The position numbers and the translations under genes are program-made. A DNA stretch of 64,000 bases from Oceanicaulis sp052055585 (GTDB taxonomy: Bacteria; Pseudomonadota; Alphaproteobacteria; Caulobacterales; Maricaulaceae): assembly GCF_052055585.1 (NCBI RefSeq), contig NZ_CP170485.1, positions 2,480,001-2,544,000 of the forward strand, in the 5' to 3' direction. Position 1 is the first letter of the stretch; each line of letters starts with the position of its first letter. This document shows positions 30,775 through 39,768 of the stretch, piece by piece. The notes beneath the pieces were generated by a model. That model was not told the origin of the DNA, did no database searches, and saw nothing but the letters and a program-made list of their open reading frames with translations.

Positions 30775-31725
30775 CTAGTGATGGTCGCTGGCATGAGGCG
30801 CATCATGGCTGTCGCCATGGTCTGACGCCGCTGCGCCATGCCCGGCAGAGCCATGATCATCATGAGACGGCGCCGCCTCGTGATGCGTCTCGGCAGGGGC
30901 GGCATGATCCCCGGAATGATCGTCAGCGCCATGCCCGTCATCATGGGACGGCGCGGCGTCATGATGGGCCGCCGGAGCGTCATGTGACTCAGCTGCAGCG
31001 TCATGGTGCGCCGGTTCCGCCGTCTCGGCGCCCTCTTCAGCGATGATCACTTCGACCCGAACCGCGCCTTCCGGCACGTCTTCAAGCGTGGTGTAGAAGC
31101 GTTCCGCTCCCCCGCCCGGCAGGGCCGCGGCTTCCAGCGCCACGGGCCAGCTGCTCAGCACGACGCCGTGTGAATCCAGCACCCGCGCGCTCAGCGGCAC
31201 GGTCGGGCGCTCACCGCGGGTAATGTTCTCAAGCACGCCCTCAACGAACAGCCCCCCCTCTTCAAAGCTGGCGGTCAGCATGCCGACCTCGAGCCCGTAG
31301 GGATTGATGTCCATGCCCACCACCGCATAGGCGCCGGCGGTGCGCGGCCAGGTCTGCACGATGTTGACGCGGAAGATCACTGCGCCGACCAGCGCCACGG
31401 CGACACAGGCGGCGACGCCTGCCCAGCCTGCGCCCTCAACGGCCTTGCGTTGTTTGAGACGTTGCTGTTCGGCGCGCGCGCGTACGGCGGCGGCCGGTTT
31501 CTCACGAATGGAGGGCGCGGGTTCCGCCTCGGGTTCAGGCGCAGCAGCAGACGCAGCAGGCGCGGCCTCGAACGCGGACTCAACCGGCTCGCTCAGCGTC
31601 AGCCCCTCATCCTCGACGACCCAGGAGTGTGCGCAGGCCGCGCACTTCACCTTGTTGCCGCGGGCCGCCAGAGCATCCGCGTTCACGCGATACTTTGCCT
31701 CGCAGCTGGGACAGGTCACGATCAT
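30775..31725 (-). CDS. MJ0042-type zinc-ribbon membrane protein with His-rich tail
   Basis: A 316-aa protein. The N-terminal zinc ribbon MIVTCPSC/CAAC has Cys5, Cys8, Cys28 and Cys31. An Ala/Pro/Glu-rich linker follows, then one membrane segment (VAACVAVALVGAVIFRVNIV), then a DUF3426-like periplasmic domain (GLEVGMLTASFEEGGLFVEG). The last 78 residues are an acidic His-rich tail with 19 histidines. Such zinc-ribbon genes sit beside ftsE-ftsX in many alphaproteobacteria, but the His tail is not a usual feature that I know of. The start at 31725 is preceded by GAGG. It is divergent from ftsE across 68 bases. Confidence 0.85.
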   Translation of the reverse strand: MIVTCPSCEAKYRVNADALAARGNKVKCAACAHSWVVEDEGLTLSEPVESAFEAAPAASAAAPEPEAEPAPSIREKPAAAVRARAEQQRLKQRKAVEGAGWAGVAACVAVALVGAVIFRVNIVQTWPRTAGAYAVVGMDINPYGLEVGMLTASFEEGGLFVEGVLENITRGERPTVPLSARVLDSHGVVLSSWPVALEAAALPGGGAERFYTTLEDVPEGAVRVEVIIAEEGAETAEPAHHDAAAESHDAPAAHHDAAPSHDDGHGADDHSGDHAAPAETHHEAAPSHDDHGSAGHGAAASDHGDSHDAPHASDHH

Positions 31726-31793
31726 GGACGGACGCCTCGCTTGTCCTGCATAGTCGACTTCGAATTCACGCCAAGCTGCGGTACGCCAGACCC

Positions 31794-32513
31794 ATGAGCT
31801 CAAACCCGAACGATCCGGCTCCAAACGCAAAAGCCTTTGATACGGCTGTGCGCTTTGATTCCGTGGGCATGCGCTATGGTCGGGGGCCCGAAGTGCTCAG
31901 CGACCTAAGCTTTGAGTTACCAAGCGGAAGTTTCCATTTCCTCACCGGACCGTCCGGCGCGGGAAAGTCTTCACTGCTGCGACTTATTTATCGCGCCGAG
32001 CGCCCGTCACGCGGGCTGATCAGCCTGTTCGGCCAGGATGCGTCCTTGATGTCGCGCGAAGCCCTGCCCGCCCTGCGGCGACGGATTGGCGTCGTTTTTC
32101 AAGACTTTCGCCTGCTTGATCACCTGACTGTCTTTGACAATGTGGCCCTGCCGCTGCGCGTCGCGGGGCAAGCGCGATCCAGCTATGCCGAGGATGTGGC
32201 CGAGCTTCTGGCCTGGGTCGGACTGGGCGAACGCATGGACGCCTTCCCCTCCACCCTGTCTGGCGGGGAACAGCAACGCGCTGCGATTGCGCGCGCGGTG
32301 ATCTCCAAGCCGGACCTTCTGATCGCCGACGAACCCACGGGCAATGTGGACCCGGAAATGGCGCGGCGCCTGCTGCGCCTGTTTGTGGAGCTGAACCGTC
32401 TGGGCGCGACCATCCTGATGGCGACCCATGATCTGACCCTGGTGAACAGCCTGAATGCGCCGGTGCTGGAGTTGTCCGAAGGCCGTCTGGTGGGCAAGGT
32501 GCGCGCCGCATGA
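31794..32513 (+). CDS. ftsE: Cell division ATP-binding protein FtsE
   Basis: A 239-aa ABC ATPase. Walker A GPSGAGKS is at residues 52-59, the signature is LSGGEQQR, Walker B is LLIADEPTGNVD, and the His switch is in MATHDLTLV. With FtsX it regulates periplasmic peptidoglycan hydrolases at the septum. The open frame extends upstream to 31629. The ATG at 31794 is chosen because it gives about 19 residues before the core and a 68-base promoter gap to the divergent zinc-ribbon gene. It overlaps ftsX by four bases. Confidence 0.93.
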   Translation: MSSNPNDPAPNAKAFDTAVRFDSVGMRYGRGPEVLSDLSFELPSGSFHFLTGPSGAGKSSLLRLIYRAERPSRGLISLFGQDASLMSREALPALRRRIGVVFQDFRLLDHLTVFDNVALPLRVAGQARSSYAEDVAELLAWVGLGERMDAFPSTLSGGEQQRAAIARAVISKPDLLIADEPTGNVDPEMARRLLRLFVELNRLGATILMATHDLTLVNSLNAPVLELSEGRLVGKVRAA

Positions 32514-33412
32514 GCCAGGACAAGTCCAAATCCCAACGTGTTGCGCCCCTGCTTCCTCCTGATTCGGGGCGCGACCGGCCGCTCTTCGCCGTGGCGGCGA
32601 TTCTGGTGTTCCTCGCCTGTCTGTCCGCCTTTGGCGCGGCGGGCGCCTGGCGGGCCGCCGATGGCTGGACGGATCAGCTGACCGCCGAGATCACCGTTCA
32701 GATTATTCCCGGCGAAGGCCGCGATGCCGATGCGGACGCGGTCGCCGCCGCCGAAGCCATCGCCCGCCTGCCCGGCGTGACCGGCGTCATCGCTATGGAC
32801 CGGGCCGAGGCCGAGCGTCTGGTCAGCCCCTGGCTGGGCTCGGCCGACCTGCCCGAAGACCTGCCCATTCCCCGGCTGGTGGCGGTGCAAATCGATGCCG
32901 AAACCCCGCCTGCGGACGGTGCGATCGAGGCGCTCCTGGCGGACGAGCCCTATGAAATTCTGGTCGATGACCATCAGCGCTGGGAAGACGCCGTGCAACG
33001 CGCCGCCAATGCCGTGCGCTATTTCGCCCTGGGGCTGGTTCTGCTGCTGACAGTGGCCGCAGCAGCCGTGGTGGCCTTCGCGGCCCGCGCCTCGCTTGCA
33101 GCGCGGTGGGATGTGGCTGAAGCCCTGCATCTGGTGGGCGCGCCGGACCGCTATGTCACCGGCCTGTTTCAGGAACGGTTTTTCTTTCTGGGCCTCAAAT
33201 CGGGCCTGACCGGCTCTATTGCTGCCGCCCTTGCAGCCCTTGGACTGGCGCAGGCCGGAGCAGCCTCGGGCGGATTGTTCTTCGTGCCAACCCTGGAGCT
33301 GGGCTGGAGCGCACTGATGATCCCGCCCCTTGCGGCGCTCATCGCGGCGTTGATCGCAGCGGTCGCGGCGCGCACCGCCGTCGCCAGTGATCTGAAGGCG
33401 CGATGGTCATGA
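32510..33412 (+). CDS. ftsX: Cell division permease FtsX
   Basis: A 300-aa four-helix membrane protein with FtsX topology: an N-terminal helix (LFAVAAILVFLACLSAFGAA), a periplasmic loop with ITVQIIPGEGRDAD, then three C-terminal helices with the MacB/FtsX-like region. The dinucleotide-like ALHLVGAPDRYVTGLFQERF precedes the third helix. It forms the membrane partner of FtsE. It overlaps ftsE upstream (ATGA) and the DUF218 gene downstream, so the cluster is one operon. Confidence 0.92.
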   Translation: MSQDKSKSQRVAPLLPPDSGRDRPLFAVAAILVFLACLSAFGAAGAWRAADGWTDQLTAEITVQIIPGEGRDADADAVAAAEAIARLPGVTGVIAMDRAEAERLVSPWLGSADLPEDLPIPRLVAVQIDAETPPADGAIEALLADEPYEILVDDHQRWEDAVQRAANAVRYFALGLVLLLTVAAAAVVAFAARASLAARWDVAEALHLVGAPDRYVTGLFQERFFFLGLKSGLTGSIAAALAALGLAQAGAASGGLFFVPTLELGWSALMIPPLAALIAALIAAVAARTAVASDLKARWS

Positions 33413-33978
33413 GCGGCGGGCGGTTTCTCAGGCTCACCGCCTTCATCCTTCTGACCGCCTTCGTGGTGGGCTTTGCCCTGTTTGTGCGTCAGGCCCGCAC
33501 GTTCACCCCGGACGCTTCGGTTCAGGGGCAAGCCATTGTCGTCCTGACAGGCGGCCCCAACCGGGTCAGCACCGCCGCCGCCCTTTTGCAGGAGGGGTCC
33601 GGGCGCCGCCTGCTGATCTCCGGGGTCAATCCGGACAGCCCGCCGGCGGACATCGCCGCTGCGGCGGGCGCCTCGCAGGCCCTGTTCGAGTGCTGCGTGG
33701 ATTTCGGCCTTCAGGCCGCCGACACCATCGGCAACGCCGCCGAGACCGCCGCCTGGGCGCGGCGGCACGGCTATGACCGGATCATTGTCGTCACCAGCGA
33801 CTATCACATGCCGCGCGCCCTGCTGGAGTTGCAATCGGCCATGCCAGATATGCAACTGGTCGCCTATGGCGTGCCCGCTCCGGCGCCGTGGAGCGGCGGT
33901 CATGAAGCCCGGCGCTGGCTGGTGGAGTACGTAAAATACGCCGCCGTCTATGGACGCGAGCGCGTTCGCACGCTTTAA
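33409..33978 (+). CDS. YdcF-like DUF218 protein
   Basis: A protein of about 189 aa with one N-terminal helix (LTAFILLTAFVVGFALFV) and a DUF218 domain facing the periplasm. The domain is marked by IVVLTGGPNRV, NAAETAAWARRHGYDRIIVVTSDYHMPRALLEL. DUF218 proteins such as SanA/ElyC act in envelope biogenesis. I take the ATG at 33409, which overlaps the ftsX stop by four bases. A second in-frame ATG at 33403 adds two residues. The gene is a standard member of the ftsEX cluster in alphaproteobacteria. Confidence 0.87.
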   Translation: MSGGRFLRLTAFILLTAFVVGFALFVRQARTFTPDASVQGQAIVVLTGGPNRVSTAAALLQEGSGRRLLISGVNPDSPPADIAAAAGASQALFECCVDFGLQAADTIGNAAETAAWARRHGYDRIIVVTSDYHMPRALLELQSAMPDMQLVAYGVPAPAPWSGGHEARRWLVEYVKYAAVYGRERVRTL

Positions 33979-34005
33979 GCCATCTGAACGATGGGGGAGA
34001 GGTCC

Positions 34006-34737
34006 GTGGCCGCAATCAGGTCAGCGATTTTCGTAGTCTGGATGTACGGGGTGATGATGGTGATGGGGCTGGTCTGCGCCCCGTTGCTGCTGGGCCCGCG
34101 CCGCGGCGTGAAAGCCTGTCTGCGCCTGTATCTGTGGCTGGTCTTTGGCGGCCTGCATCTGATCTGCGGCATTCGCTATGAAGTGCGCGGTCGCGAACAC
34201 CTGCCCGAGGGCGGCGCGCTGATCGCTTCCAAGCACCAGTCCATGTTCGAGACGCTGGCTTTCTGGGCGATTCTGGATGACCCCGCCATCATCCTGAAAA
34301 AAGAGCTCTCCTACCTGCCGGTCTTTGGCTGGTACGCCATGAAGCTCAAGAATATCAAGGTGGACCGCTCCGCCGGCGCCAAAGCCCTGCGCGACATGCT
34401 CAAACAGGCCAGCCAGCGCGCCGAGGAAGGCCGTCAGGTCGTCATCTTCCCCCAGGGCACGCGACTGGAGCCGGGTGAGAGTGATAGCTACAAACCGGGT
34501 GTTGTCGGTCTATACAAGGCCATGAAGACGCCCTGCGTGCCCGTCGCGCTCAATTCAGGTCTGTACTGGCCACCCCATGGTTTCGTACGCAAGCCCGGCG
34601 TAATCATTGTCGAATTCCTGCCCGCCATCGAACCGGGCCTGAGCAAGGACGCCTTCATGGCCGAACTCCAAACCCGGATCGAGACCGCTTCGGACGCCCT
34701 TCTGCCCGCTTCGGTCCAGAACGAGACGGCGGCATGA
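34006..34737 (+). CDS. plsC: 1-acyl-sn-glycerol-3-phosphate acyltransferase
   Basis: A protein of about 243 aa that acylates lysophosphatidic acid to phosphatidic acid at the inner membrane. Acyltransferase block I reads SKHQSMFET, the usual alphaproteobacterial variant of NHxxxxD. Block III FPQGTR and block IV VPVALNSGLYWP are in order. There is an N-terminal hydrophobic segment. The ORF has an ATG at 33991. The GTG at 34006 lies immediately after GGGGAGAGG and is the better start. It overlaps the DUF2125 gene by four bases. Confidence 0.9.
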   Translation: MAAIRSAIFVVWMYGVMMVMGLVCAPLLLGPRRGVKACLRLYLWLVFGGLHLICGIRYEVRGREHLPEGGALIASKHQSMFETLAFWAILDDPAIILKKELSYLPVFGWYAMKLKNIKVDRSAGAKALRDMLKQASQRAEEGRQVVIFPQGTRLEPGESDSYKPGVVGLYKAMKTPCVPVALNSGLYWPPHGFVRKPGVIIVEFLPAIEPGLSKDAFMAELQTRIETASDALLPASVQNETAA

Positions 34738-35777
34738 TCGCAAAATCCGCTTCCGACCGCCCGCATTCCCGACTCGGCCTGTACCTGCCCTTCGGCGCGC
34801 TGGCGCTGCTCATTGTCGTGCACGCCATCTACTGGGTGATGATGTCCGGCCAGATCCGCACCGCCGCTGAGGCCTGGATCGAGGACAAAGTCGAAGCCGG
34901 GTATGTGATCGACTATTCGACCCTGAAAGTGCGCGGCTATCCCTTCCGCTTCACCATCCATCTGAGCGAAACGGACGTCAGCGCGCCGGTCACCGAGGGC
35001 GGCTGGCGGATCTCCCTGGACGCGGCCGCGGCCAGTGCTCAATTCTATAATCTGGACCACTGGATCGTCACGCTGGGCCACAACGCCATTCTGGACACCC
35101 GGATTGACGGCGAACGCTCCCAATACGCCCTGACCAGCGAGAAGGCGCGGTTCAGCCTGATCACCCGCAAGGGTATGACCAGCCAGATCGGCGCCGAGAT
35201 CAACGCCCTGACCATCGACGCGCTGAGTGGTCCCGAACCGCTGATCGGATCGATCGATCGCTTCGCCATGAATGGCCGCATGGCCGAAACCGGCGAGTTC
35301 ATCAGCGGTTTCGAGGTCGAGGGCGTGCGTTTTGACGAGAGCCAGAGCGAAGAACCGCTTCCGACCGCCTTTGGCGATACGATCGAGCTTTTCCGCCTTG
35401 ATAGCGTTCTGACCGAGTTCGATACGCTGTCTCTGGCGGGCGATCCGCTGGCCTGGTCCCGCGCCGGCGGTTCCCTTGTGATCCGCCAGACCCGGCTGGA
35501 CTGGGGGCCCGCCGTCCTGACCGCCGCAGGCGAGGTGACGCTGGATTCCCAGGTCCGCCCCGCAGGCCGGTTGAGCGTTGTGCTGTCTGATCCTGAAAGC
35601 CTGATCTCGGCGCTGGAGGATGCCCGTTTGGTCTATGACGAACAGGGGGCAGCCTTGCGGCTGGCCGCCATGATGGCGCCGCGCCGCGATGAGGGCATCG
35701 CCCTTCCCTTCCTGATGCAGGATGGCGGCCTGTTTCTGGGCCCGGCCCGTATCGGCAATGTAAACGCGCTGGACTAG
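34734..35777 (+). CDS. DUF2125 protein
   Basis: A 347-aa protein with an N-terminal anchor (LYLPFGALALLIVVHAIYWVMM) and a long periplasmic beta-rich region with DUF2125 features: VIDYSTLKVRGYPFRF, then GGSLVIRQTRLDWGPAVLTAAGEVTLD. The function is unknown. It resembles AsmA/DUF748-like long beta-structures and closes the ftsE-ftsX-DUF218-plsC cluster. A strong terminator follows. Confidence 0.85.
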   Translation: MIAKSASDRPHSRLGLYLPFGALALLIVVHAIYWVMMSGQIRTAAEAWIEDKVEAGYVIDYSTLKVRGYPFRFTIHLSETDVSAPVTEGGWRISLDAAAASAQFYNLDHWIVTLGHNAILDTRIDGERSQYALTSEKARFSLITRKGMTSQIGAEINALTIDALSGPEPLIGSIDRFAMNGRMAETGEFISGFEVEGVRFDESQSEEPLPTAFGDTIELFRLDSVLTEFDTLSLAGDPLAWSRAGGSLVIRQTRLDWGPAVLTAAGEVTLDSQVRPAGRLSVVLSDPESLISALEDARLVYDEQGAALRLAAMMAPRRDEGIALPFLMQDGGLFLGPARIGNVNALD

Positions 35778-35794
35778 ACACTCCTCAGGCTCAC

Positions 35795-35830
35795 AAAAAA
35801 GCCCCGGACGCCAGGCGTCCGGGGCTTTTT
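35795..35830 (+). terminator. Bidirectional terminator between DUF2125 and hisC
   Basis: A stem AAAAGCCCCGGAC / GTCCGGGGCTTTT has a short loop, with an A run on the left and a T run on the right. It serves both the ftsEX cluster and the convergent hisC gene. Confidence 0.92.
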
Positions 35831-35852
35831 AGAGTGCATCGCCTGGGAGCGC

Positions 35853-36932
35853 TTACGCCTTGGCGAAAGCCTCCAGCGCGTCGACCACGGCGCGGTTATG
35901 CTCTTCTAGCCCCACCGAAATGCGCAGGGCGTTCGGCAGGCCATAAGGCTGCACGCCGCGCACGATCAGGCCGCGCTCGGCGAGATATTTGTTGGCGTCG
36001 TCTGCGGTCTTGCCCGGCGCTTCGGAGAAGTGCACCAGCACAAAATTGCACACCGACGGCGTCACCTCATAACCCAGCCCGCCCAGTTGCTGGGTCAGGA
36101 AGGCCAATGACTGGTCATTGTGTTCCTTGGACTTCTTCAGGAAGTCCCGGTCCTGAATGGCGGCGGTCCCGGCCTCGATGGCGGGCAGGTTGACGTTGAA
36201 CGGGCCGCGCACGCGGTGGATCACATCCACCACCTCTTTGGGACCATACATCCAGCCCAGACGCAGACCGGCGAGGCCGTGGATTTTCGAGAAGGTGCGG
36301 GTGACGACCACATTGCCGTACTCGCTCACCAGCGCCAGCGGGTCTTCATATTCAGGCGCGTCGACAAACTCGCCATAGGCACAGTCGATCACCAGAAGCG
36401 TGGAAGCGGGCAGCCCCTCGCGCAGGCGGCGGATCTCCGAACCCGAAATCCAGGTGCCGGTGGGATTGTTGGGGTTGGCCAGGAAGACGATCTTGGCGTC
36501 ATCGCCCGCCGTCTCGATCAGCGCGTCCACATCAGCGGTGTAGTTCTTTTCAGGCGCAGACACGATCTCGGCGCCGGACTGCATCGCCACCAGGCGATAG
36601 ACAAGAAAGCCGTACTGGCTTTGGACGACCTTGTCGCCGGGTGCGAGATAGGCCTTGCCGATCAGCTGCAGCAGCTCGTCAGAGCCGGCGCCGCAGACGA
36701 TCTGATCCGCCTTGAGGCTTTCCATCTTCGCGATGGCTTCGCGCAACTCGGTCGCGCCGCCATCGGGATAGATATGAAGCGAGCTTGCCGCCGCCTTGAA
36801 CGCGTCCGCCGCCTTGGGGCTGCAGCCCAGCGCGTTCTCGTTCGAGGACAGCTTTACCGCCCCTTCCGGAGCGGCAGCGCCCGGTACATAGGGTTTGATG
36901 TCGAGAAGACCGGGACGGGGTTGGAGCGTCAT
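35853..36932 (-). CDS. hisC: Histidinol-phosphate aminotransferase
   Basis: A 359-aa fold-type I PLP enzyme. The PLP-lysine is in TRTFSKIHGLAGLRLGW, with FLANPNNPTGTWIS and the C-terminal VRGVQPYGLPNALRISVGL. The likely reaction is histidinol phosphate to imidazole acetol phosphate, but this family also includes aromatic aminotransferases, and no other his gene is near. AAAGG precedes the start. It overlaps the methyltransferase gene by four bases. Confidence 0.9.
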   Translation of the reverse strand: MTLQPRPGLLDIKPYVPGAAAPEGAVKLSSNENALGCSPKAADAFKAAASSLHIYPDGGATELREAIAKMESLKADQIVCGAGSDELLQLIGKAYLAPGDKVVQSQYGFLVYRLVAMQSGAEIVSAPEKNYTADVDALIETAGDDAKIVFLANPNNPTGTWISGSEIRRLREGLPASTLLVIDCAYGEFVDAPEYEDPLALVSEYGNVVVTRTFSKIHGLAGLRLGWMYGPKEVVDVIHRVRGPFNVNLPAIEAGTAAIQDRDFLKKSKEHNDQSLAFLTQQLGGLGYEVTPSVCNFVLVHFSEAPGKTADDANKYLAERGLIVRGVQPYGLPNALRISVGLEEHNRAVVDALEAFAKA

Positions 36933-37714
36933 GGTGCGCCTTTCTGCTCATCTTCATGCGGTGTGCGATCTGACCGAGGAGATAGCGCGGGCCCTGTGAC
37001 GCCTTCAAGCGCCTTTCTGCGCACACGCTGCGTCGCGCCGCCGGCGCGCACTGCGCCCACATGCTTGACCGCCTCGCTCAGAATGAGACCGCCAAAGGCC
37101 GGCCACAACCGCTCGCCCGCGGTTTCAAAAGCCTGCGCCGTCTTCGGACCACAGGTGAAACGCCAGGGCGGCGCAAACAGGGCGCGCGACCAGGCGACCG
37201 GCTCGAACAGGGCGTCGCCCAGCAAGCCTGTCAGCTGGCTGCGGCTGAACGGGCGACCATGGCCAAAAGGTGTAGAATCCGCCCGCGACCACAGACCCGT
37301 CCTGTGTGCGGCGATCACCAGCAAGCGTCCTTCGGGGGCCATGACCCGCCAGACCTCGCGCAACAGACGCGACGGATCGGAGGCTTCTTCCAGAGCGTGC
37401 ACAAGAATGACCCGGTCAAACAGGGCTTCCTTGAACGCAAAACGTTGCTCATCCCCCAGTACGCTCAGACCACCCCGGCCCACGCCTTGTGATGGCCAGG
37501 GCACCGCGCCCTGGGCGGCGGGCATGAAGGCGATCGTCCGCCGGGCCTGTTCACGGAAGGGTTCCAGATAAGGCGGCGCATAGCCGAAGCCGAGCATGTC
37601 GAGCCCGGCCACATTCGGCCAGAGGGCCTGAATGCGCCGCTGGACCATGTCGCGCGCGGCGCGGCCGGGCGGGGTGCGGTAGAAGCGGGCGATATCAAGC
37701 GCGTCGGTTCGCAT
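36929..37714 (-). CDS. Class I SAM-dependent methyltransferase
   Basis: A 261-aa protein with methyltransferase type 11 features: LDMLGFGYAPPYLEPFREQ as a divergent SAM loop, FDRVILVHALEEASDPSRLLREVWRVMAPEGRLLVI, and a basic C-terminus. The glycine-rich loop is weak for a catalytic enzyme (no GxGxG), but the rest fits. The substrate is unknown. It overlaps hisC by four bases, with hisC downstream. Confidence 0.82.
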   Translation of the reverse strand: MRTDALDIARFYRTPPGRAARDMVQRRIQALWPNVAGLDMLGFGYAPPYLEPFREQARRTIAFMPAAQGAVPWPSQGVGRGGLSVLGDEQRFAFKEALFDRVILVHALEEASDPSRLLREVWRVMAPEGRLLVIAAHRTGLWSRADSTPFGHGRPFSRSQLTGLLGDALFEPVAWSRALFAPPWRFTCGPKTAQAFETAGERLWPAFGGLILSEAVKHVGAVRAGGATQRVRRKALEGVTGPALSPRSDRTPHEDEQKGAP

Positions 37715-37819
37715 CAGTCAGCTCATGGAAAGCAGGTCGGGGCCCATGCTAGGCTCTTGACCGGATAAGGGTAAGACCCCGGCTGACAGCAAGGGGTTTC
37801 TCATATGGGAGACAGCGTG

Positions 37820-38587
37820 ATGGCGCTTGAAATCCGGCAATTTCCCTGCCTTCAGGACAATTACGGCTATCTGATCCGCTGCTCGGAGACGGGCGAAACC
37901 GCAGTGATCGACACACCGGAAGCCGCCGTCATCCTGGAAGAGGCCCAGACGCTGGACTGGCCGATCAGCGCGATCTGGAACACGCACCATCACTGGGACC
38001 ATGCCGGCGGCAACACCGCCATCCGCGAAGCCACCGGCGCCCGCGTGGTCGCGCCGAAAGCGGAAACCGCCACCATTGGTCATGTCGACCAGCCGGTGAT
38101 TGCAGGCGATGTGGTGACGCTTGGCGAACTCACCGCCCAGGTGATCGATGTGGGCGGCCACACGCTGGGCCATGTGGCCTACTGGTTTGAAGAAGCGGGG
38201 GTGGCGTTTGTCGGCGACAGCCTGTTTGCGCTCGGCTGCGGCCGCATGTTCGAGGGCACGCCCCGGCAGATGCAGGCGGGCCTGGCGCGCCTGCGCAATC
38301 TGCCGCCAGAGACGGTGATCTATTGCGCTCATGAATACACCCAGGCCAATGCGCGCTTTGCGCTGAGCGTCGATCCCGACAATCCCGCCCTGCAAAGCTA
38401 TGCCCGCCGGGTGGATGAATGGCGCGCGCAGGGCCAGCCAACCATCCCGACCGTGCTCGCCGCGGAATGCGAGGCGAACCCCTTTCTACGCTGGGATGAT
38501 GACGCCTTGCGCGCCCGGCTGGGCCTGCAGACAGCCAGCGATGCCGAAGTGTTTGCGGAGCTGCGCCGCCGCAAGGATGCTTTCTGA
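37820..38587 (+). CDS. gloB: Hydroxyacylglutathione hydrolase (glyoxalase II)
   Basis: A 255-aa metallo-beta-lactamase-fold enzyme that hydrolyses S-lactoylglutathione in methylglyoxal detoxification. The zinc motif THHHWDHAGG is present, along with GHTLGHVAYW, FVGDSLFALGCGRMFEG and YCAHEYTQANARFAL. An ATG at 37805 is in frame. The ATG at 37820 is preceded seven bases earlier by GGGAGA and gives the family N-terminus. It is divergent from the methyltransferase gene. Confidence 0.95.
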   Translation: MALEIRQFPCLQDNYGYLIRCSETGETAVIDTPEAAVILEEAQTLDWPISAIWNTHHHWDHAGGNTAIREATGARVVAPKAETATIGHVDQPVIAGDVVTLGELTAQVIDVGGHTLGHVAYWFEEAGVAFVGDSLFALGCGRMFEGTPRQMQAGLARLRNLPPETVIYCAHEYTQANARFALSVDPDNPALQSYARRVDEWRAQGQPTIPTVLAAECEANPFLRWDDDALRARLGLQTASDAEVFAELRRRKDAF

Positions 38588-39709
38588 TCAGGCGGCCTTG
38601 GACTGCTCTTCAAAGCCCAGCACGCTATCATAATCGAGCAGCAGGGCGCGGGCTTCGGCCACCGGCAACTCGCCTGCCTTGCGATCCCCCTGCCAGAAAC
38701 GCCAGGAGGCGCAGACATGCTGGATACGGCTGATGTCGTCACCCATTTCCACAAACAGGTCCGGCGCCGCGTTCAGGAAAGATGACAGGGCGCCGCCATC
38801 GCCGTGATCCAGAAAGCGCGAGAACTGGTCATGGTATTGCTGCAGCTTGGTCTGAACGCGGGCCCAGCGCTGCTTCGCCTCGCCCGTCACACTGCTAACC
38901 AGCTGTCGAAAGCCATCACGGTCTTCAGCCGGAACCTGACCCAGATTGAGCGCATTGAGCGCGGTCAGGAAGCGCGCCAGATCCTTGCCGCATTCGCCGG
39001 CGCGCCAGCAATAGTACAGCGTCCCCTTCCAACCGTTCACGCTCAGACGATACTCGTCCGGCGTCATGCTCAACGCATCGCGCAGCACATCCAGCTTGGG
39101 CGACTCATGGTCTTCAAACAATGTATTCGCCAGACGGTGGGCCTGCGTCAGCGACCCGTCCTGCGACGTGTTGAGCGCGCGCCGGACCAGAAGATTGATC
39201 TGCCCGGCGACAAATTCGCTGATCTGGCTCACTTCCTGAGCGCTCATCTGGAAGTAGGCGTCCGAGACCTTGCGCTTGGACCGACGGAAATGATCATAGA
39301 GCAGATACGGGTCGAAGGAGGGCAGCGAGCAGAGCTCGCGCAGACGCGCGATATCGTCCCGGAAACGGGGCAGCGTCTTGGCCACGCCCAGATGCGTGCT
39401 CAGCTTCTCGGCCAGCCCCGGATCCTCGACAAATATGCTGTGCCCGCCGGAATCAAGATTGGTCTCCGACATCGGGATGATGATCTTGGTCGCCGAAATA
39501 CGCGCGCCGCTGACCTGCTCGCGCTCCCAGGGGCGAAGCGTGTGTTTCACAATGAAGCTGGTGTTCAGCCGTTTGGTGTTGAACATGCTCGTCTTGCTGG
39601 TCAGTCCGAGCGCGCCCGCGCGCTCGTTGATCGACAACAAATCCATGACCCGGCTTGTGGAGCCGCCCGATTTGAGCAATTTCAGCTTACCAAAGGTATT
39701 CTGGGACAT
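38588..39709 (-). CDS. Conserved hypothetical protein, about 373 aa
   Basis: A cytoplasmic-looking protein with no signal or membrane segment. It is rich in helices (KVSDAYFQMSAQEVSQISEF, AVNGWKGTLYYC-like stretches) and has basic patches near the N-terminus. I do not recognise a family. No catalytic motif is obvious. A Cys-poor core and a tryptophan-rich middle (NGWKGTLYYCWRAGECGKD) are notable. I use the ATG at 39709 (MSQNTFGKLK) rather than the upstream ATG at 39745. It converges with gloB, whose stop directly precedes its own. Confidence 0.75.
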   Translation of the reverse strand: MSQNTFGKLKLLKSGGSTSRVMDLLSINERAGALGLTSKTSMFNTKRLNTSFIVKHTLRPWEREQVSGARISATKIIIPMSETNLDSGGHSIFVEDPGLAEKLSTHLGVAKTLPRFRDDIARLRELCSLPSFDPYLLYDHFRRSKRKVSDAYFQMSAQEVSQISEFVAGQINLLVRRALNTSQDGSLTQAHRLANTLFEDHESPKLDVLRDALSMTPDEYRLSVNGWKGTLYYCWRAGECGKDLARFLTALNALNLGQVPAEDRDGFRQLVSSVTGEAKQRWARVQTKLQQYHDQFSRFLDHGDGGALSSFLNAAPDLFVEMGDDISRIQHVCASWRFWQGDRKAGELPVAEARALLLDYDSVLGFEEQSKAA

Positions 39710-39768
39710 GGACGGTGCCTGTTCTGTTCTGAGAATGCTTTGCAATTTTCAAGCCAGAGGCAAACAGC

